In this document: piece after piece, positions 15,535 to 25,680 of the stretch
Position numbering within the stretch: position 1 is the stretch's first letter
Layout of the letters: each line of letters opens with the position of its first letter
Assembly (NCBI GenBank): GCA_016870855.1
Contig: VGAF01000002.1
Span: forward strand, 1 to 40,779
DNA length: 40,779 nucleotides
Source of the DNA: Actinomycetota bacterium
GTDB lineage: Bacteria > Actinomycetota > Actinomycetes > Nanopelagicales > Nanopelagicaceae
Direction of reading: 5' to 3'
Translations under genes and position numbers: made by a program
Notes under the pieces: generated by a model
Databases searched by the model: none
What the model was told of the DNA's origin: nothing
What the model saw: only the letters and a program-made list of their open reading frames with translations

Positions 15535-15629
15535 AAGGAAATCAGGCTCAAATCGCTAATTATCGATTTGTTATAAAGGGCGCTTTTTTTCATTACGCAC
15601 TTGCAGGGGTTGAACCATTTAGGAACTGA
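15498..15629 (+). CDS. possible 43-aa protein converging on citrate synthase
   Basis: An open frame runs from GTG 15498, with GAGGGG five bases upstream, to TGA 15629, one base before the citrate synthase stop on the other strand. It encodes a peptide starting MEELHNAQIGQSKGNQ and ending GVEPFRN, with no membrane segment or known motif. The fit to the gap is suggestive, but a 44-codon frame can arise by chance, and it opposes the strong promoter on the other strand. The T7 run inside it codes for Phe-Phe. Confidence 0.27.
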   Translation: MEELHNAQIGQSKGNQAQIANYRFVIKGAFFHYALAGVEPFRN

Positions 15630-15630
15630 A

Positions 15631-16743
15631 TCAGGAGTGAAGCATCCCCACGGTCGAATCCCAGCCATCGACGGCCTCAGGTTTGCGAGGACCCTTTCCG
15701 ACATAACGAGCTGATGGGCGGATCAATCGACCAGTGCGCTTCTGTTCCAAAATATGTGCAGACCAACCCGCAGTACGCGCCGATGTAAACATCGGAGTGA
15801 ACATATGTGGTGGAACTTCAGCAAAATCAAGAAGCACAGCAGCCCAGAATTCAACATTTGTTTCAAGGACGCGATCCGGACGACGCTCTCTTAATTCAGC
15901 GAGCGCCGCTTCTTCAAGCGCTTTTGCAACTTCATATCTTGGCGCACCTAACTCTTCACAAGTACGACGGAGCGTGCGCGAACGTGGATCTTGGGCGCGA
16001 TAAACGCGATGACCAAATCCCATCAAGCGCTCACCCTTATCTAGTAATTCTTTTACATATGCTCTCGCATCTCCGCGTTGTTCAACAGCTTGAATCATAT
16101 GGAGTACGCGTGATGGTGCGCCGCCATGCAGCGGTCCGCTCATTGCGCCAATTGCGCCAGAAATTGATGCCGCAACATCAGCACCGGTTGATGCAATCAC
16201 ACGAGCGGTAAATGTCGATGCATTCATTCCATGTTCTGCGGCCGAGACAAAATAAGCATCGATTGCCCGGACATGTTTTGGATCTGGTTCCCCGCGCCAA
16301 CGAATCATCATTCGCTCAACAACGGTATGAGCTTTATCAACTTCACTCTGTGGAATCATGGGCGCAGATCCACGCGCTGCTTGGGCAACATAAGAAAGAA
16401 CCATGACTGATACCCGGGCGAGATTTGAACGCGCCTCTTCATCAGAAATATCAAGTAGTGGCTTTAAGCCCCAAGCTGGTGTGAGCATCGCAATTGCAGA
16501 TTGAACATCGACTCGAACATCGCCAGAGTGAACCGGAATTGGGAATGGTTCAGCCGGTGGAAGGCCAGGATTGAATTCATCATCAACTAGAAGTCCCCAG
16601 ACATTTCCAAAGGTGACGCGACCGACTAGATCATCAATATCTACTCCGCGATAGCGAAGCGCGCTTCCCTCTTTATCTGGTTCTGCGATTTGTGATTCGA
16701 AGGCGATGACGCCCTCAAGGCCGGGCTTAAAGTCATCTGACAT
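15631..16743 (-). CDS. citA: citrate synthase, short actinobacterial type
   Basis: This 370-aa enzyme condenses oxaloacetate with acetyl-CoA, or with propionyl-CoA if it is a methylcitrate synthase. The catalytic features are present: SAEHGMNASTFTARV, GFGHRVYRAQDPRSRTLR (catalytic His), and NVEFWAAVLLDFAEVPP, which holds the C-terminal catalytic Asp. Length fits the CitA/citrate synthase 2 group rather than the longer GltA. ATG 16743 (MSDDFKPGLEGV) is preferred to the ORF-track start 14 codons upstream; CAGAAT ends seven bases before it. PdxH and SerC follow on the other strand. Confidence 0.9.
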   Translation of the reverse strand: MSDDFKPGLEGVIAFESQIAEPDKEGSALRYRGVDIDDLVGRVTFGNVWGLLVDDEFNPGLPPAEPFPIPVHSGDVRVDVQSAIAMLTPAWGLKPLLDISDEEARSNLARVSVMVLSYVAQAARGSAPMIPQSEVDKAHTVVERMMIRWRGEPDPKHVRAIDAYFVSAAEHGMNASTFTARVIASTGADVAASISGAIGAMSGPLHGGAPSRVLHMIQAVEQRGDARAYVKELLDKGERLMGFGHRVYRAQDPRSRTLRRTCEELGAPRYEVAKALEEAALAELRERRPDRVLETNVEFWAAVLLDFAEVPPHMFTPMFTSARTAGWSAHILEQKRTGRLIRPSARYVGKGPRKPEAVDGWDSTVGMLHS

Positions 16744-16750
16744 GGCGCGT

Positions 16751-16756
16751 ATTCTG
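16751..16756 (-). promoter_or_regulatory. -10 element of citrate synthase gene
   Basis: CAGAAT on the minus strand ends seven bases before ATG 16743, with no Shine-Dalgarno. A leaderless start is inferred. Confidence 0.35.
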
Positions 16757-16821
16757 CCCACAATTACACCTAGTGCGAAACCCAAGATGACCCGAGCCGG
16801 TAAGTGACGTTAGATACACCT

Positions 16822-17478
16822 ATGGCAGCTATGGACCGTGATGAGATTTCCAAGATGCGCCGTTCCTATGGCGAAATCGGCCTCCGGGAGAGCGAATTGA
16901 ATTCAAATCCAATCTCGCAATTCCAGCTCTGGCTCAAGGAAGCTTCGGATAATCCGATGGTCGTCGAGGCGAATGCGATGGTTCTCGCAACCAATTCTGA
17001 GGATCAACCCACAACAAGAACAGTGCTCTTAAAAGATGTAACCGAGGCGGGCTTTACCTTCTTTACAAATTACAACTCGGCGAAATCTAAATCGATTGAA
17101 GGCAATTCCAAGGTATCTCTGCTCTTTCCTTGGTATCCCATGGAACGGCAAGTCAAGATATTGGGAAGCGCTTCTCGAATAAGCGGTGCAGACTCAGATG
17201 CATATTTCGCAACGCGTCCCTGGTCTAGCCAGATCGGAGCTTGGGCAAGTGATCAATCAGCTCCGCTATCTTCAAGAGAAGAGTTAGAGAAGCATTGGGC
17301 AGAATTTGCTACAAAATATCCAGAAGGTAGCCAAGTCCCACGTCCGCCACATTGGGGCGGCTTCCTTGTGATTCCTACCATGATTGAGTTCTGGCAAGGA
17401 CGTTACTCACGTCTACATGACCGGATTCGTTACACCAGAGATGCTTCTACATGGAAGCTTGAGCGCTTCTACCCCTAG
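16822..17478 (+). CDS. pdxH: pyridoxine/pyridoxamine 5'-phosphate oxidase
   Basis: This FMN enzyme oxidises PNP or PMP to pyridoxal 5'-phosphate, the cofactor of SerC next door. From ATG 16822 it has 218 aa, the usual length. Family motifs include TRTVLLKDV, TFFTNYNSAKS, RQVKILGSASR, RPWSSQIGAWASDQSAPL and a C-terminal WQGRYSRLHDRIRY...WKLERFYP ending. The ORF track starts at GTG 16804. The later ATG is preferred because a TAGATA-like element lies just before it, although that match is imperfect. The gene is 23 bp from serC in the same direction. Confidence 0.93.
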   Translation: MAAMDRDEISKMRRSYGEIGLRESELNSNPISQFQLWLKEASDNPMVVEANAMVLATNSEDQPTTRTVLLKDVTEAGFTFFTNYNSAKSKSIEGNSKVSLLFPWYPMERQVKILGSASRISGADSDAYFATRPWSSQIGAWASDQSAPLSSREELEKHWAEFATKYPEGSQVPRPPHWGGFLVIPTMIEFWQGRYSRLHDRIRYTRDASTWKLERFYP

Positions 17479-17489
17479 TTAATAGATAG

Positions 17490-18623
<1,134 letters not shown>

Positions 18624-18626
18624 AAA

Positions 18627-19787
18627 TTGCAGACTATTTATAAGCGGGACCGGGTTTTCTGGCTGATCTCTCTTCAAACCGGAATTTATGGATATTTCAT
18701 GGGCGGTTTTGGCCCGGCAATTCCGCTCCTTCAAGCCGATCAAGGGACAACGGGTGCCATCGCTGGATTGCATGGAACAGCCCTTGGCCTTGCCTCTTTA
18801 GTCGCAGGCGCTCTCAACTCAAGAGTCGTGCATCGCTTCGGAAGATATAGATCAGCTTGGCTCGGTATCTCAATCTTTCTCTTTGGTGCACTTTTCTTTG
18901 TCACTCTCTCGACTCCAGTTCAAACAATCACCTCGATCTTCTTCGCTGGAATCGGAATGTCGATGGCGATTGCAAACACGATTACTTATTTAGCTGGTCA
19001 CTATGGTGATCAATCCCCGCAAGCCCTCTCACAAAATAATGGAATCACTTCGCTCTTCAATATTTTCGGAACCATCACAATTGGCTTACTTGCCGCCACT
19101 GCAGTTTCCTGGCGACTAGGACTCTTAGCCTGCTTTCCATTTGCGGCAATTCTCTATCTCACTATGGGTAAGACTCATACTCCCGAGCACATCCCGGATG
19201 TAGATGGACATCAACGCGGCCCGCTTCCAAAGTACTACTGGTTTGCCTGGGTTGGTCTTGTGTTCGCCATCGGTAGCGAATTTGCAATCATCTTCTGGTC
19301 GGCTGCGCTGATTCGAGAGCGAACAGGAATAGATCCCGCGCTTGCCACCACTCTGATGTTGGCATTCCCATTAGGGATGTTCTTGGGACGTTGGTTTGGC
19401 GCGTACGTTGCACCAAATAGAACGGTCGACTTTAGATTAAAGCTATTTCTTATCCTTCAACTAATTGGATTTCTTCTGCTCTGGAGCTCAAGAGCTCCCC
19501 TATTTTCTTTAGTATCGCTACTCATTGCCGGAGTTGGTACCTCGATGCAGTTCATACTCTCTACCAATCGCTTACTCCGATTCAGCGGCGGTAAAGAGGA
19601 TCTGGCAATGGGATATGCATCTCTTGCCGCCGGTATAGCTATCGCAGGCTCGCCATTTCTCTTGGGCGCTATCGCAGATGAACTCGGAATTGTTAAGGCC
19701 TTCTTGATTGTTCCTATCTTTATGGCTTCCGCCTTCGCTATAGTTTTGGCAGTTCCCGTCAAGAGCCTTTTGAAAGAAGCAAAATGA
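18627..19787 (+). CDS. major facilitator superfamily transporter
   Basis: This 386-aa protein has about 12 membrane helices. It shows MFS signs such as HRFGRYRSAWLG after helix 2 and FPLGMFLGRWFGAY in the second half. The substrate is unknown. It starts with TTG three bases after the serC stop and has no strong ribosome site, so translation is probably coupled to serC. Its TGA stop overlaps the ATG of a possible 26-aa membrane peptide (ATGA). In the window it forms the end of a pdxH-serC-MFS run. Confidence 0.85.
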   Translation: MQTIYKRDRVFWLISLQTGIYGYFMGGFGPAIPLLQADQGTTGAIAGLHGTALGLASLVAGALNSRVVHRFGRYRSAWLGISIFLFGALFFVTLSTPVQTITSIFFAGIGMSMAIANTITYLAGHYGDQSPQALSQNNGITSLFNIFGTITIGLLAATAVSWRLGLLACFPFAAILYLTMGKTHTPEHIPDVDGHQRGPLPKYYWFAWVGLVFAIGSEFAIIFWSAALIRERTGIDPALATTLMLAFPLGMFLGRWFGAYVAPNRTVDFRLKLFLILQLIGFLLLWSSRAPLFSLVSLLIAGVGTSMQFILSTNRLLRFSGGKEDLAMGYASLAAGIAIAGSPFLLGAIADELGIVKAFLIVPIFMASAFAIVLAVPVKSLLKEAK

Positions 19788-19864
19788 ACTACAAGTTCCG
19801 CAGGACCGTAACGCTTGTGATCCTCTTTGGATTAATCCTTCTTGTCCTCGTAAGCGGCCTCTAA
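19784..19864 (+). CDS. possible 26-aa single-helix membrane peptide
   Basis: The ATGA at the MFS stop opens a frame encoding MNYKFRRTVTLVILFGLI followed by a hydrophobic end (LVLVSGL). This is a basic N-terminus plus one membrane helix, a common shape for real small membrane proteins. The ATGA overlap suggests coupling to the MFS gene. It overlaps the last 33 bp of the opposing MFS gene; an overlap of similar size (32 bp) occurs between two solid genes at 33591-33622. No family is recognised. Confidence 0.4.
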   Translation: MNYKFRRTVTLVILFGLILLVLVSGL

Positions 19865-21085
19865 TACATCGCTAACTAGAACGCTTTCTGGGGCATCGCC
19901 TCTATCTTTAAATTTTGCATAAGTTATTGCAGCAGCGGTAAAAGCAATCGCGCCACAGATACTTATCGTGATCCGCGTTCCCAACTCTTGGGTCATCCAA
20001 CCTATAAATGGCGAAACAATCGGAGTTCCGCCTAGGAATACCGTTAGGTAAATACCCATAACACGGCCACGGATTGCTGAGTCAGTTCGAAGTTGCACCA
20101 TCGTATTTGCTGCAATAAATGTAACAAGTGCAATAAATCCAATGATCGGTAGCAAGATCGCATATGTAATGTAGTTAGGAGCAAAGGAAGAGATAACCAG
20201 TACGAGGCTGAAGAGCATCGCACCGCGCATGACGAACCTTGGATCACGCTTCTTCTCAAGGCGAGCCGAAACAATCGCTCCGCTTAGTGAGCCAATCGCC
20301 AAAATACTTCCTAATAATCCGTACTCCGCCGCGCTCTTATCAAAAACGGCCGTAGCCATCATCGTGTTGAATATATTGAAGTTCAATCCAAAGCTAGTAG
20401 CAAAGAAGACGGTGAGCATCACAGCAATTATGTCGGGGCGAGCCGCTACATACTTAAATGCCTGGCGAATCTTGGTCGAGCTTCGTTCATGGACTTCAAT
20501 GAATAACTCGCGCTCTCTTATATTTAGTAGCGCAATCATCACGCCTAGGTATGAAATTCCATTGAGAATAAATGAGAATCCCGTTCCATAAGCCGCAATC
20601 AGAACTCCGGATAGACCAGGACCTAGCAACCTACCAATATTGAAATTCGTTGAATTCAACCCAACCGCATTTGGAAGATCTTCTTTACCTACTACTTCGA
20701 TATTAAAGCTCTGGCGGGTAGGGGCATCGATAGCGTTACCCATTCCAAGGAGAAAGGCAAAGAACATCACATGCCAGATTTGAATCTGATCTAGGAGCAC
20801 CAAAGTTCCAACCGAGAGCGCTGATGTGGCGCCAATTAAGTTTGTTAGAAGTAAGACTTTTCGTTTATTGAATTTATCCGCGATCTTGCCACCGGAGATA
20901 CTAAAGAAAAGGGTTGGGGCGAATTGCAGCGCCGTTACGATTCCTAGATAGGAGCCGCTATTAGTTAGCTCGAGGATCAACCAAGCTTGGGCGACGCCTT
21001 GTGCCCAGGTTCCGATATTTGATACGAAGTTTGCGGCGAAAAGGATTCGGAAGTTGCGATGACGGAAAGATCGCAACGTACTCAC
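19832..21085 (-). CDS. MFS exporter of the MFS_3 / enterobactin-exporter-like group
   Basis: This 417-aa, roughly 12-helix transporter begins FRHRNFRILFAANFVSNIGTW and has GKIADKFNKRKVLLL between helices 2 and 3. This is typical of the EntS/MFS_3 group, which often exports small molecules; the substrate here is unknown. The charged C-terminal tail ends YEDKKD. GTG 21085 is the start, with TAGACT ending six bases before it and no Shine-Dalgarno. The gene diverges from DUF2530 through a shared promoter. Confidence 0.87.
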   Translation of the reverse strand: MSTLRSFRHRNFRILFAANFVSNIGTWAQGVAQAWLILELTNSGSYLGIVTALQFAPTLFFSISGGKIADKFNKRKVLLLTNLIGATSALSVGTLVLLDQIQIWHVMFFAFLLGMGNAIDAPTRQSFNIEVVGKEDLPNAVGLNSTNFNIGRLLGPGLSGVLIAAYGTGFSFILNGISYLGVMIALLNIRERELFIEVHERSSTKIRQAFKYVAARPDIIAVMLTVFFATSFGLNFNIFNTMMATAVFDKSAAEYGLLGSILAIGSLSGAIVSARLEKKRDPRFVMRGAMLFSLVLVISSFAPNYITYAILLPIIGFIALVTFIAANTMVQLRTDSAIRGRVMGIYLTVFLGGTPIVSPFIGWMTQELGTRITISICGAIAFTAAAITYAKFKDRGDAPESVLVSDVLEAAYEDKKD

Positions 21086-21091
21086 AAAGCG

Positions 21092-21101
21092 AGTCTAGTA
21101 T
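21092..21101. promoter_or_regulatory. two-way promoter between MFS exporter and DUF2530
   Basis: AGTCTAGTAT contains TAGACT on the minus strand (21097-21092), six bases before GTG 21085. It also contains TAGTAT on the plus strand (21096-21101), ten bases before ATG 21112. The two hexamers share the central TA. Confidence 0.5.
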
Positions 21102-21111
21102 GCTTCACGAT

Positions 21112-21288
21112 ATGCGCAGCGCGATTCCAGTCATCATCATCGGAATTATTCTTTGGACGATTGCGCTTGTGATTGCAATCATCGCAAATGCAATGGCAAA
21201 AGTAATTCTTGCTTGTGTACTAGGAATCACCCTTGGATTTATCGGAATCACTTACACAAAACGGCGCGCTAAGCGCGAAGGAAATTAA
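21112..21288 (+). CDS. DUF2530 small membrane protein
   Basis: This 58-aa protein has two predicted helices (IPVIIIGIILWTIALVIAII and ILACVLGITLGFIGITY) and a basic tail, KRRAKREGN, matching the DUF2530 pattern. Function is unknown; it is found next to cold-shock and DUF3027 genes in other actinobacteria, as far as I recall. The ORF-track start lies inside the divergent MFS gene. ATG 21100 is possible, but it overlaps the TAGTAT hexamer, so ATG 21112 is preferred. Its stop shares TTAA with the stop of the cold-shock gene. Confidence 0.75.
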   Translation: MRSAIPVIIIGIILWTIALVIAIIANAMAKVILACVLGITLGFIGITYTKRRAKREGN

Positions 21289-21665
21289 CCCTCGATTTCT
21301 TGTGCGATTCCGCGCAAAACCTTTGCTACTCGAGCAGCTTCAGTTTCACTTGGATAACGGCCATGGCGTAGGCCATTTCCAACGCGATCTAGCATCTTGA
21401 TAGATTCTTCGATGATTACCGCGAGATCCTCGGCGCCAGATTTTGATGCAGCAAGGGATGGTGGCGCTTCGACAACTCTTACCGAGAGAGCTTGTGGACC
21501 TTTACGTCCCTCAGCAACGCCAAACTCCAACTTAGTTCCTGGTTTTAGAGTTGTGACGCCATCAGGAAGCGCTGAGGCGGCGATATAAACATCTTCACCT
21601 TCATCAGATGAGATGAAACCAAAACCTTTTTCGAGGCTAAACCACTTGACGCGACCGGTTGGCAT
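21285..21665 (-). CDS. cold-shock domain protein with C-terminal extension
   Basis: This 126-aa protein has a cold-shock domain at about residues 1-66, with MPTGRVKWFSLEKGFGFI carrying the RNP-1 motif. RNP-2 reads VYIAAS rather than the common VFVHFS, so two aromatic or polar RNA contacts are missing. A helical extension of about 60 residues follows, as in mycobacterial CspB-like proteins of similar length. It probably binds single-stranded RNA or DNA. ATG 21665 is chosen because AAGGAGG lies eight bases upstream; the ORF-track start is six codons earlier. DUF3027 is upstream in the same direction. Confidence 0.9.
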   Translation of the reverse strand: MPTGRVKWFSLEKGFGFISSDEGEDVYIAASALPDGVTTLKPGTKLEFGVAEGRKGPQALSVRVVEAPPSLAASKSGAEDLAVIIEESIKMLDRVGNGLRHGRYPSETEAARVAKVLRGIAQEIEG

Positions 21666-21731
21666 GAGGGGAGCCTCCTTCAACTAAAAACTATTTTGGT
21701 GTCGTGTGCGCCGCGCTTTGCGGACAGGGGG

Positions 21732-22433
21732 CTAGTTTATCGCCTCGGAGTGAGCGCCGCACCCATGATTTACAGAGACCACACGCGCATCCTCAGGCGA
21801 GATCGCATTGGCGCATGCGCCGAAGGCTTGGCGGAGCGAGCCGCTAATCGGAAGATAGAAACCACAAGTTCCACAGTTCTTTGGCGCCCAGCGGGCGATA
21901 TCTGTATTTGGTCCGCGGTCCCCTTCAATCCAACGCTTTACTGCTTGATCGCGCCCCTCAACAGAAAGAACGCGCAATCTTCCGGCGCCTAATTCAAATA
22001 GTTCATGTAAATCTAAATCTTCATCGCCAGGTAGTACGGCAGATGCAGGAACTAAGCGCGCATCATCAACTTCAGTTGGAACGATTGTTCCGGCGGAGAC
22101 ATCTTCTTTAGTAACTCGAGCGCTATATGGAATCCATTCTGGAGCGCGAAGTGAGTCAGGTCCTGGAAGTAGTACGACATCACAGACAGTCGCAGGGCTA
22201 TCTTCATCGACCTTTGCGACCGTGACCGCCCAACGCCAATCAACATAACCTGGGAGAAATGCTTCGAAGAGATAAGTGGCAATATGGTCATCATCGGTAT
22301 CAACCGAGAGAAGTGAACCAACAAATTTTTCGTTCTTTGAATCTTCAATCGCCGCGCTACGAGCAAGTTCAGCGGCGCCGAAGTTATCGACGCCGCTACT
22401 TGCTTGAGAATTCTTCGACTTCTTGCGGGACAT
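21732..22433 (-). CDS. DUF3027 protein
   Basis: This 233-aa protein matches the actinobacterial DUF3027 family, whose function is unknown. The N-terminus is polar. The middle includes FEAFLPGYVDWRWAVTVA and VVLLPGPDSLRAPEW. The C-terminus holds a probable metal site: CGTCGFYLPISGSLRQAFG, then CAN and HGCGAHSE, giving five Cys and His residues. Its position between groL and the cold-shock gene, with its own -10 element, suggests independent expression. Confidence 0.85.
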   Translation of the reverse strand: MSRKKSKNSQASSGVDNFGAAELARSAAIEDSKNEKFVGSLLSVDTDDDHIATYLFEAFLPGYVDWRWAVTVAKVDEDSPATVCDVVLLPGPDSLRAPEWIPYSARVTKEDVSAGTIVPTEVDDARLVPASAVLPGDEDLDLHELFELGAGRLRVLSVEGRDQAVKRWIEGDRGPNTDIARWAPKNCGTCGFYLPISGSLRQAFGACANAISPEDARVVSVNHGCGAHSEAIN

Positions 22434-22440
22434 GAAGCCG

Positions 22441-22446
22441 ATTCTA
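22441..22446 (-). promoter_or_regulatory. -10 element of the DUF3027 gene
   Basis: TAGAAT lies in the 22-bp groL-DUF3027 gap and ends seven bases before ATG 22433, with no Shine-Dalgarno. A leaderless start is inferred. Confidence 0.45.
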
Positions 22447-22455
22447 ACTGTCTTT

Positions 22456-24117
<1,662 letters not shown>

Positions 24118-24144
24118 TTATCACTCTCGCCCGGCGAGTGCTAA
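24118..24144. promoter_or_regulatory. CIRCE operator of groL (HrcA site)
   Basis: TTATCACTC, nine bases, GAGTGCTAA matches the CIRCE inverted repeat TTAGCACTC-N9-GAGTGCTAA with one changed base in one arm. It lies in the groL leader about 40 bp before the start codon, where HrcA represses. HrcA itself is not in this window. Confidence 0.9.
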
Positions 24145-24149
24145 CGCCA

Positions 24150-24178
24150 AGCCTAGGGCGACTTATTCCAGCCCTCAA
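24150..24178 (-). promoter_or_regulatory. probable groL promoter
   Basis: On the minus strand TTGAGG (24178-24173), 17 bp, TAGGCT (24155-24150) puts the start point at the edge of CIRCE, a workable site for HrcA repression. The hexamers match consensus only partly. Confidence 0.35.
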
Positions 24179-24205
24179 ATCAGCGTTATCCCTCCCTCAA
24201 ATCAG
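24172..24205. repeat. 12-bp direct repeat upstream of groL
   Basis: CCCTCAAATCAG occurs at 24172-24183 and again at 24194-24205, a spacing of 22 bp or about two helical turns. The proximal copy overlaps the proposed groL -35. It may be a pair of activator or repressor half-sites on one face of the DNA. Confidence 0.5.
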
Positions 24206-24293
24206 GTTCGGAGCGGGGAGCCGTAAGCGAACGTTGTCGAGCGCAGGCGAGACGGTTCGCGTCGGCGACCCCGACGCACCCTCGGGCCGGGCC
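24205..24293. other. GC-rich structured segment between groL and DUF1800
   Basis: By hand count 66 of 89 bases are G or C (about 74 percent), far above the surroundings. It holds a perfect hairpin, GCGTCGG-CGACC-CCGACGC (24259-24277), and a longer-range pair, GCGAAC (24227-24232) with GTTCGC (24255-24260). I see no convincing gene in the 24079-24356 gap apart from the groL control signals, this segment and the DUF1800 -10. It may be a structured RNA, a dispersed repeat copy or foreign DNA. Confidence 0.5.
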
Positions 24294-24344
24294 ATAGTCA
24301 GCAAACATTTAGGCCGAATTCACCCAGCCATGAGCCATAGCCCT

Positions 24345-24350
24345 TACCTT
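24345..24350 (+). promoter_or_regulatory. -10 element of the DUF1800 gene
   Basis: TACCTT ends six bases before GTG 24357, the same hexamer and spacing as at the DUF305 gene. It favours this GTG over the upstream ATG 24330, although GGTGGA just before the GTG could also act as a ribosome site. Confidence 0.4.
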
Positions 24351-24356
24351 GGTGGA

Positions 24357-25655
24357 GTGAATCTGGTGGAACGACGCGCAATCTCTCGCCTCATTCATCG
24401 GGTCGGGTTTGGGCCAAAACCAGGCGAGTTTGAGAAATTACTCAGTTTAGGTTTTGACCGAGCGAGCGCACAATTACTTAATCCCCCCGCAACTTATTCT
24501 GAAACCCAAGCTCAGTCTCTGGGGCTTTTCGATTTAGGAGTACAGCCGAGACCGAACACGCCAGAAATTCTCGACTACGTCGATAAGAAAAGATTTCAAC
24601 TTCGGACGATGACTCTCTGGTGGCTAGATCAAATGGTCACACTTGATAACCCACTCCTCGAGCGAATGACTTGGTTCTGGCATGGACATTGGGCCACATC
24701 GTACGCAAAAGTTGATGAGCCACTCGTCATGTTTGAACATGTAAACAAACTTAGACAACATGCAATCGGCAATTTCCGAGCAATGGCTAAAGAAATGGTG
24801 CTTGATGGAGCGCTAATTTTTTGGCTAGATGGACAGAAAAATACTGCTGCTGCCCCAAATGAGAATCTCTCCCGAGAATTGATGGAGTTATTTATCTTAG
24901 GAGTTAATCGCTATAGCGAAGCCGATGTAAAAGAAACTGCAAAAGCACTTACCGGTTACAAGGTCAAAAAGAGTTCTGGCGTAGTTACAAGTAATCTCAG
25001 ACAGTCGTACACTGGTTCTATCTCTTTCCTGGGAACTAGCGGAAACTTTAATGCGCTCTCGCTAACCGATTATCTGGTTTCTCAGCGAAATTGTCAGCGA
25101 TTTATCCCAGAGCGACTCTGGTACCGATTTATTACTTCTGCCACGGATTTACCCATGAATTCGAATATTGAAAGTGCTTTCACAGCGCGAGAAATTGCAA
25201 GCACAATGGGAGCGTTAGTTCGAGATTCTGCATTGCAAAACCCAAACTTCTCGCAGGTGCGCTCACCCTTGGAGTGGCTCATAGCAATACTCCGTGCCAC
25301 CAAGATAACGCCATCAAAATTCGAACGCCCTGACTACTTGATTAATCTTCTGAATGGCCTTGGGCAACGACCTTTCTATCCGCCAAATGTAGGTGGTTGG
25401 CCGGCGGATGAAGCCTGGCTTTCAGCTGCATCTACCCAGACTCGTATTTCTGCGGCACAGTACTTGATGAAGCGGGCTGATCTCTCCCCAATAAGCGCCC
25501 TCCCACAAGCTTCACGAATTGAAGGTTTGGCAAATTGGTTGGGTGTTAGCAGCTGGAGCGAGCGAACAAGACAGGCCTTCTCTGGAGCGCTTCGCGATCC
25601 AGAACGGTTAGCAGTCCTGGCAGTTTGTAGTCCGGAATATCTGGTCAACGCATGA
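24357..25655 (+). CDS. DUF1800 protein
   Basis: This 432-aa protein belongs to the DUF1800 family. Typical segments are RLIHRVGFGPKPGE near the start, WWLDQMV...MTWFWHGHWATS, NENLSRELMELFILGVNRY and GLGQRPFYPPNVGGWPADEAW. The function is unknown. The gene is nearly always paired with DUF1501, as here, 25 bp downstream. No signal peptide is evident with either start, though partners of this type are thought to be exported. GTG 24357 is chosen on promoter spacing, and ATG 24330 (nine codons earlier) is the alternative. The ORF-track start at 24138 runs back through the GC-rich control region and is rejected. Confidence 0.85.
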   Translation: MNLVERRAISRLIHRVGFGPKPGEFEKLLSLGFDRASAQLLNPPATYSETQAQSLGLFDLGVQPRPNTPEILDYVDKKRFQLRTMTLWWLDQMVTLDNPLLERMTWFWHGHWATSYAKVDEPLVMFEHVNKLRQHAIGNFRAMAKEMVLDGALIFWLDGQKNTAAAPNENLSRELMELFILGVNRYSEADVKETAKALTGYKVKKSSGVVTSNLRQSYTGSISFLGTSGNFNALSLTDYLVSQRNCQRFIPERLWYRFITSATDLPMNSNIESAFTAREIASTMGALVRDSALQNPNFSQVRSPLEWLIAILRATKITPSKFERPDYLINLLNGLGQRPFYPPNVGGWPADEAWLSAASTQTRISAAQYLMKRADLSPISALPQASRIEGLANWLGVSSWSERTRQAFSGALRDPERLAVLAVCSPEYLVNA

Positions 25656-25680
25656 ATAACCGCACAATTGGAGGGAAGCA

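Noticed and set aside
15578-15592. GGGCGC followed by T7 as a rho-independent terminator on the plus strand
   Set aside because: No adjacent complementary arm; the nearest partner (CGCCC) is about 60 bases upstream and crosses other pairings.
15595-15625. tRNA T-arm-like string with GGTTCAA on the minus strand
   Set aside because: The flanking bases do not pair to form a T-stem, and no acceptor or anticodon arm is present.
24138-24329. 64-codon N-terminal extension of DUF1800
   Set aside because: It covers part of CIRCE, the groL promoter and the GC-rich segment; stop codons are simply rare in GC-rich DNA.
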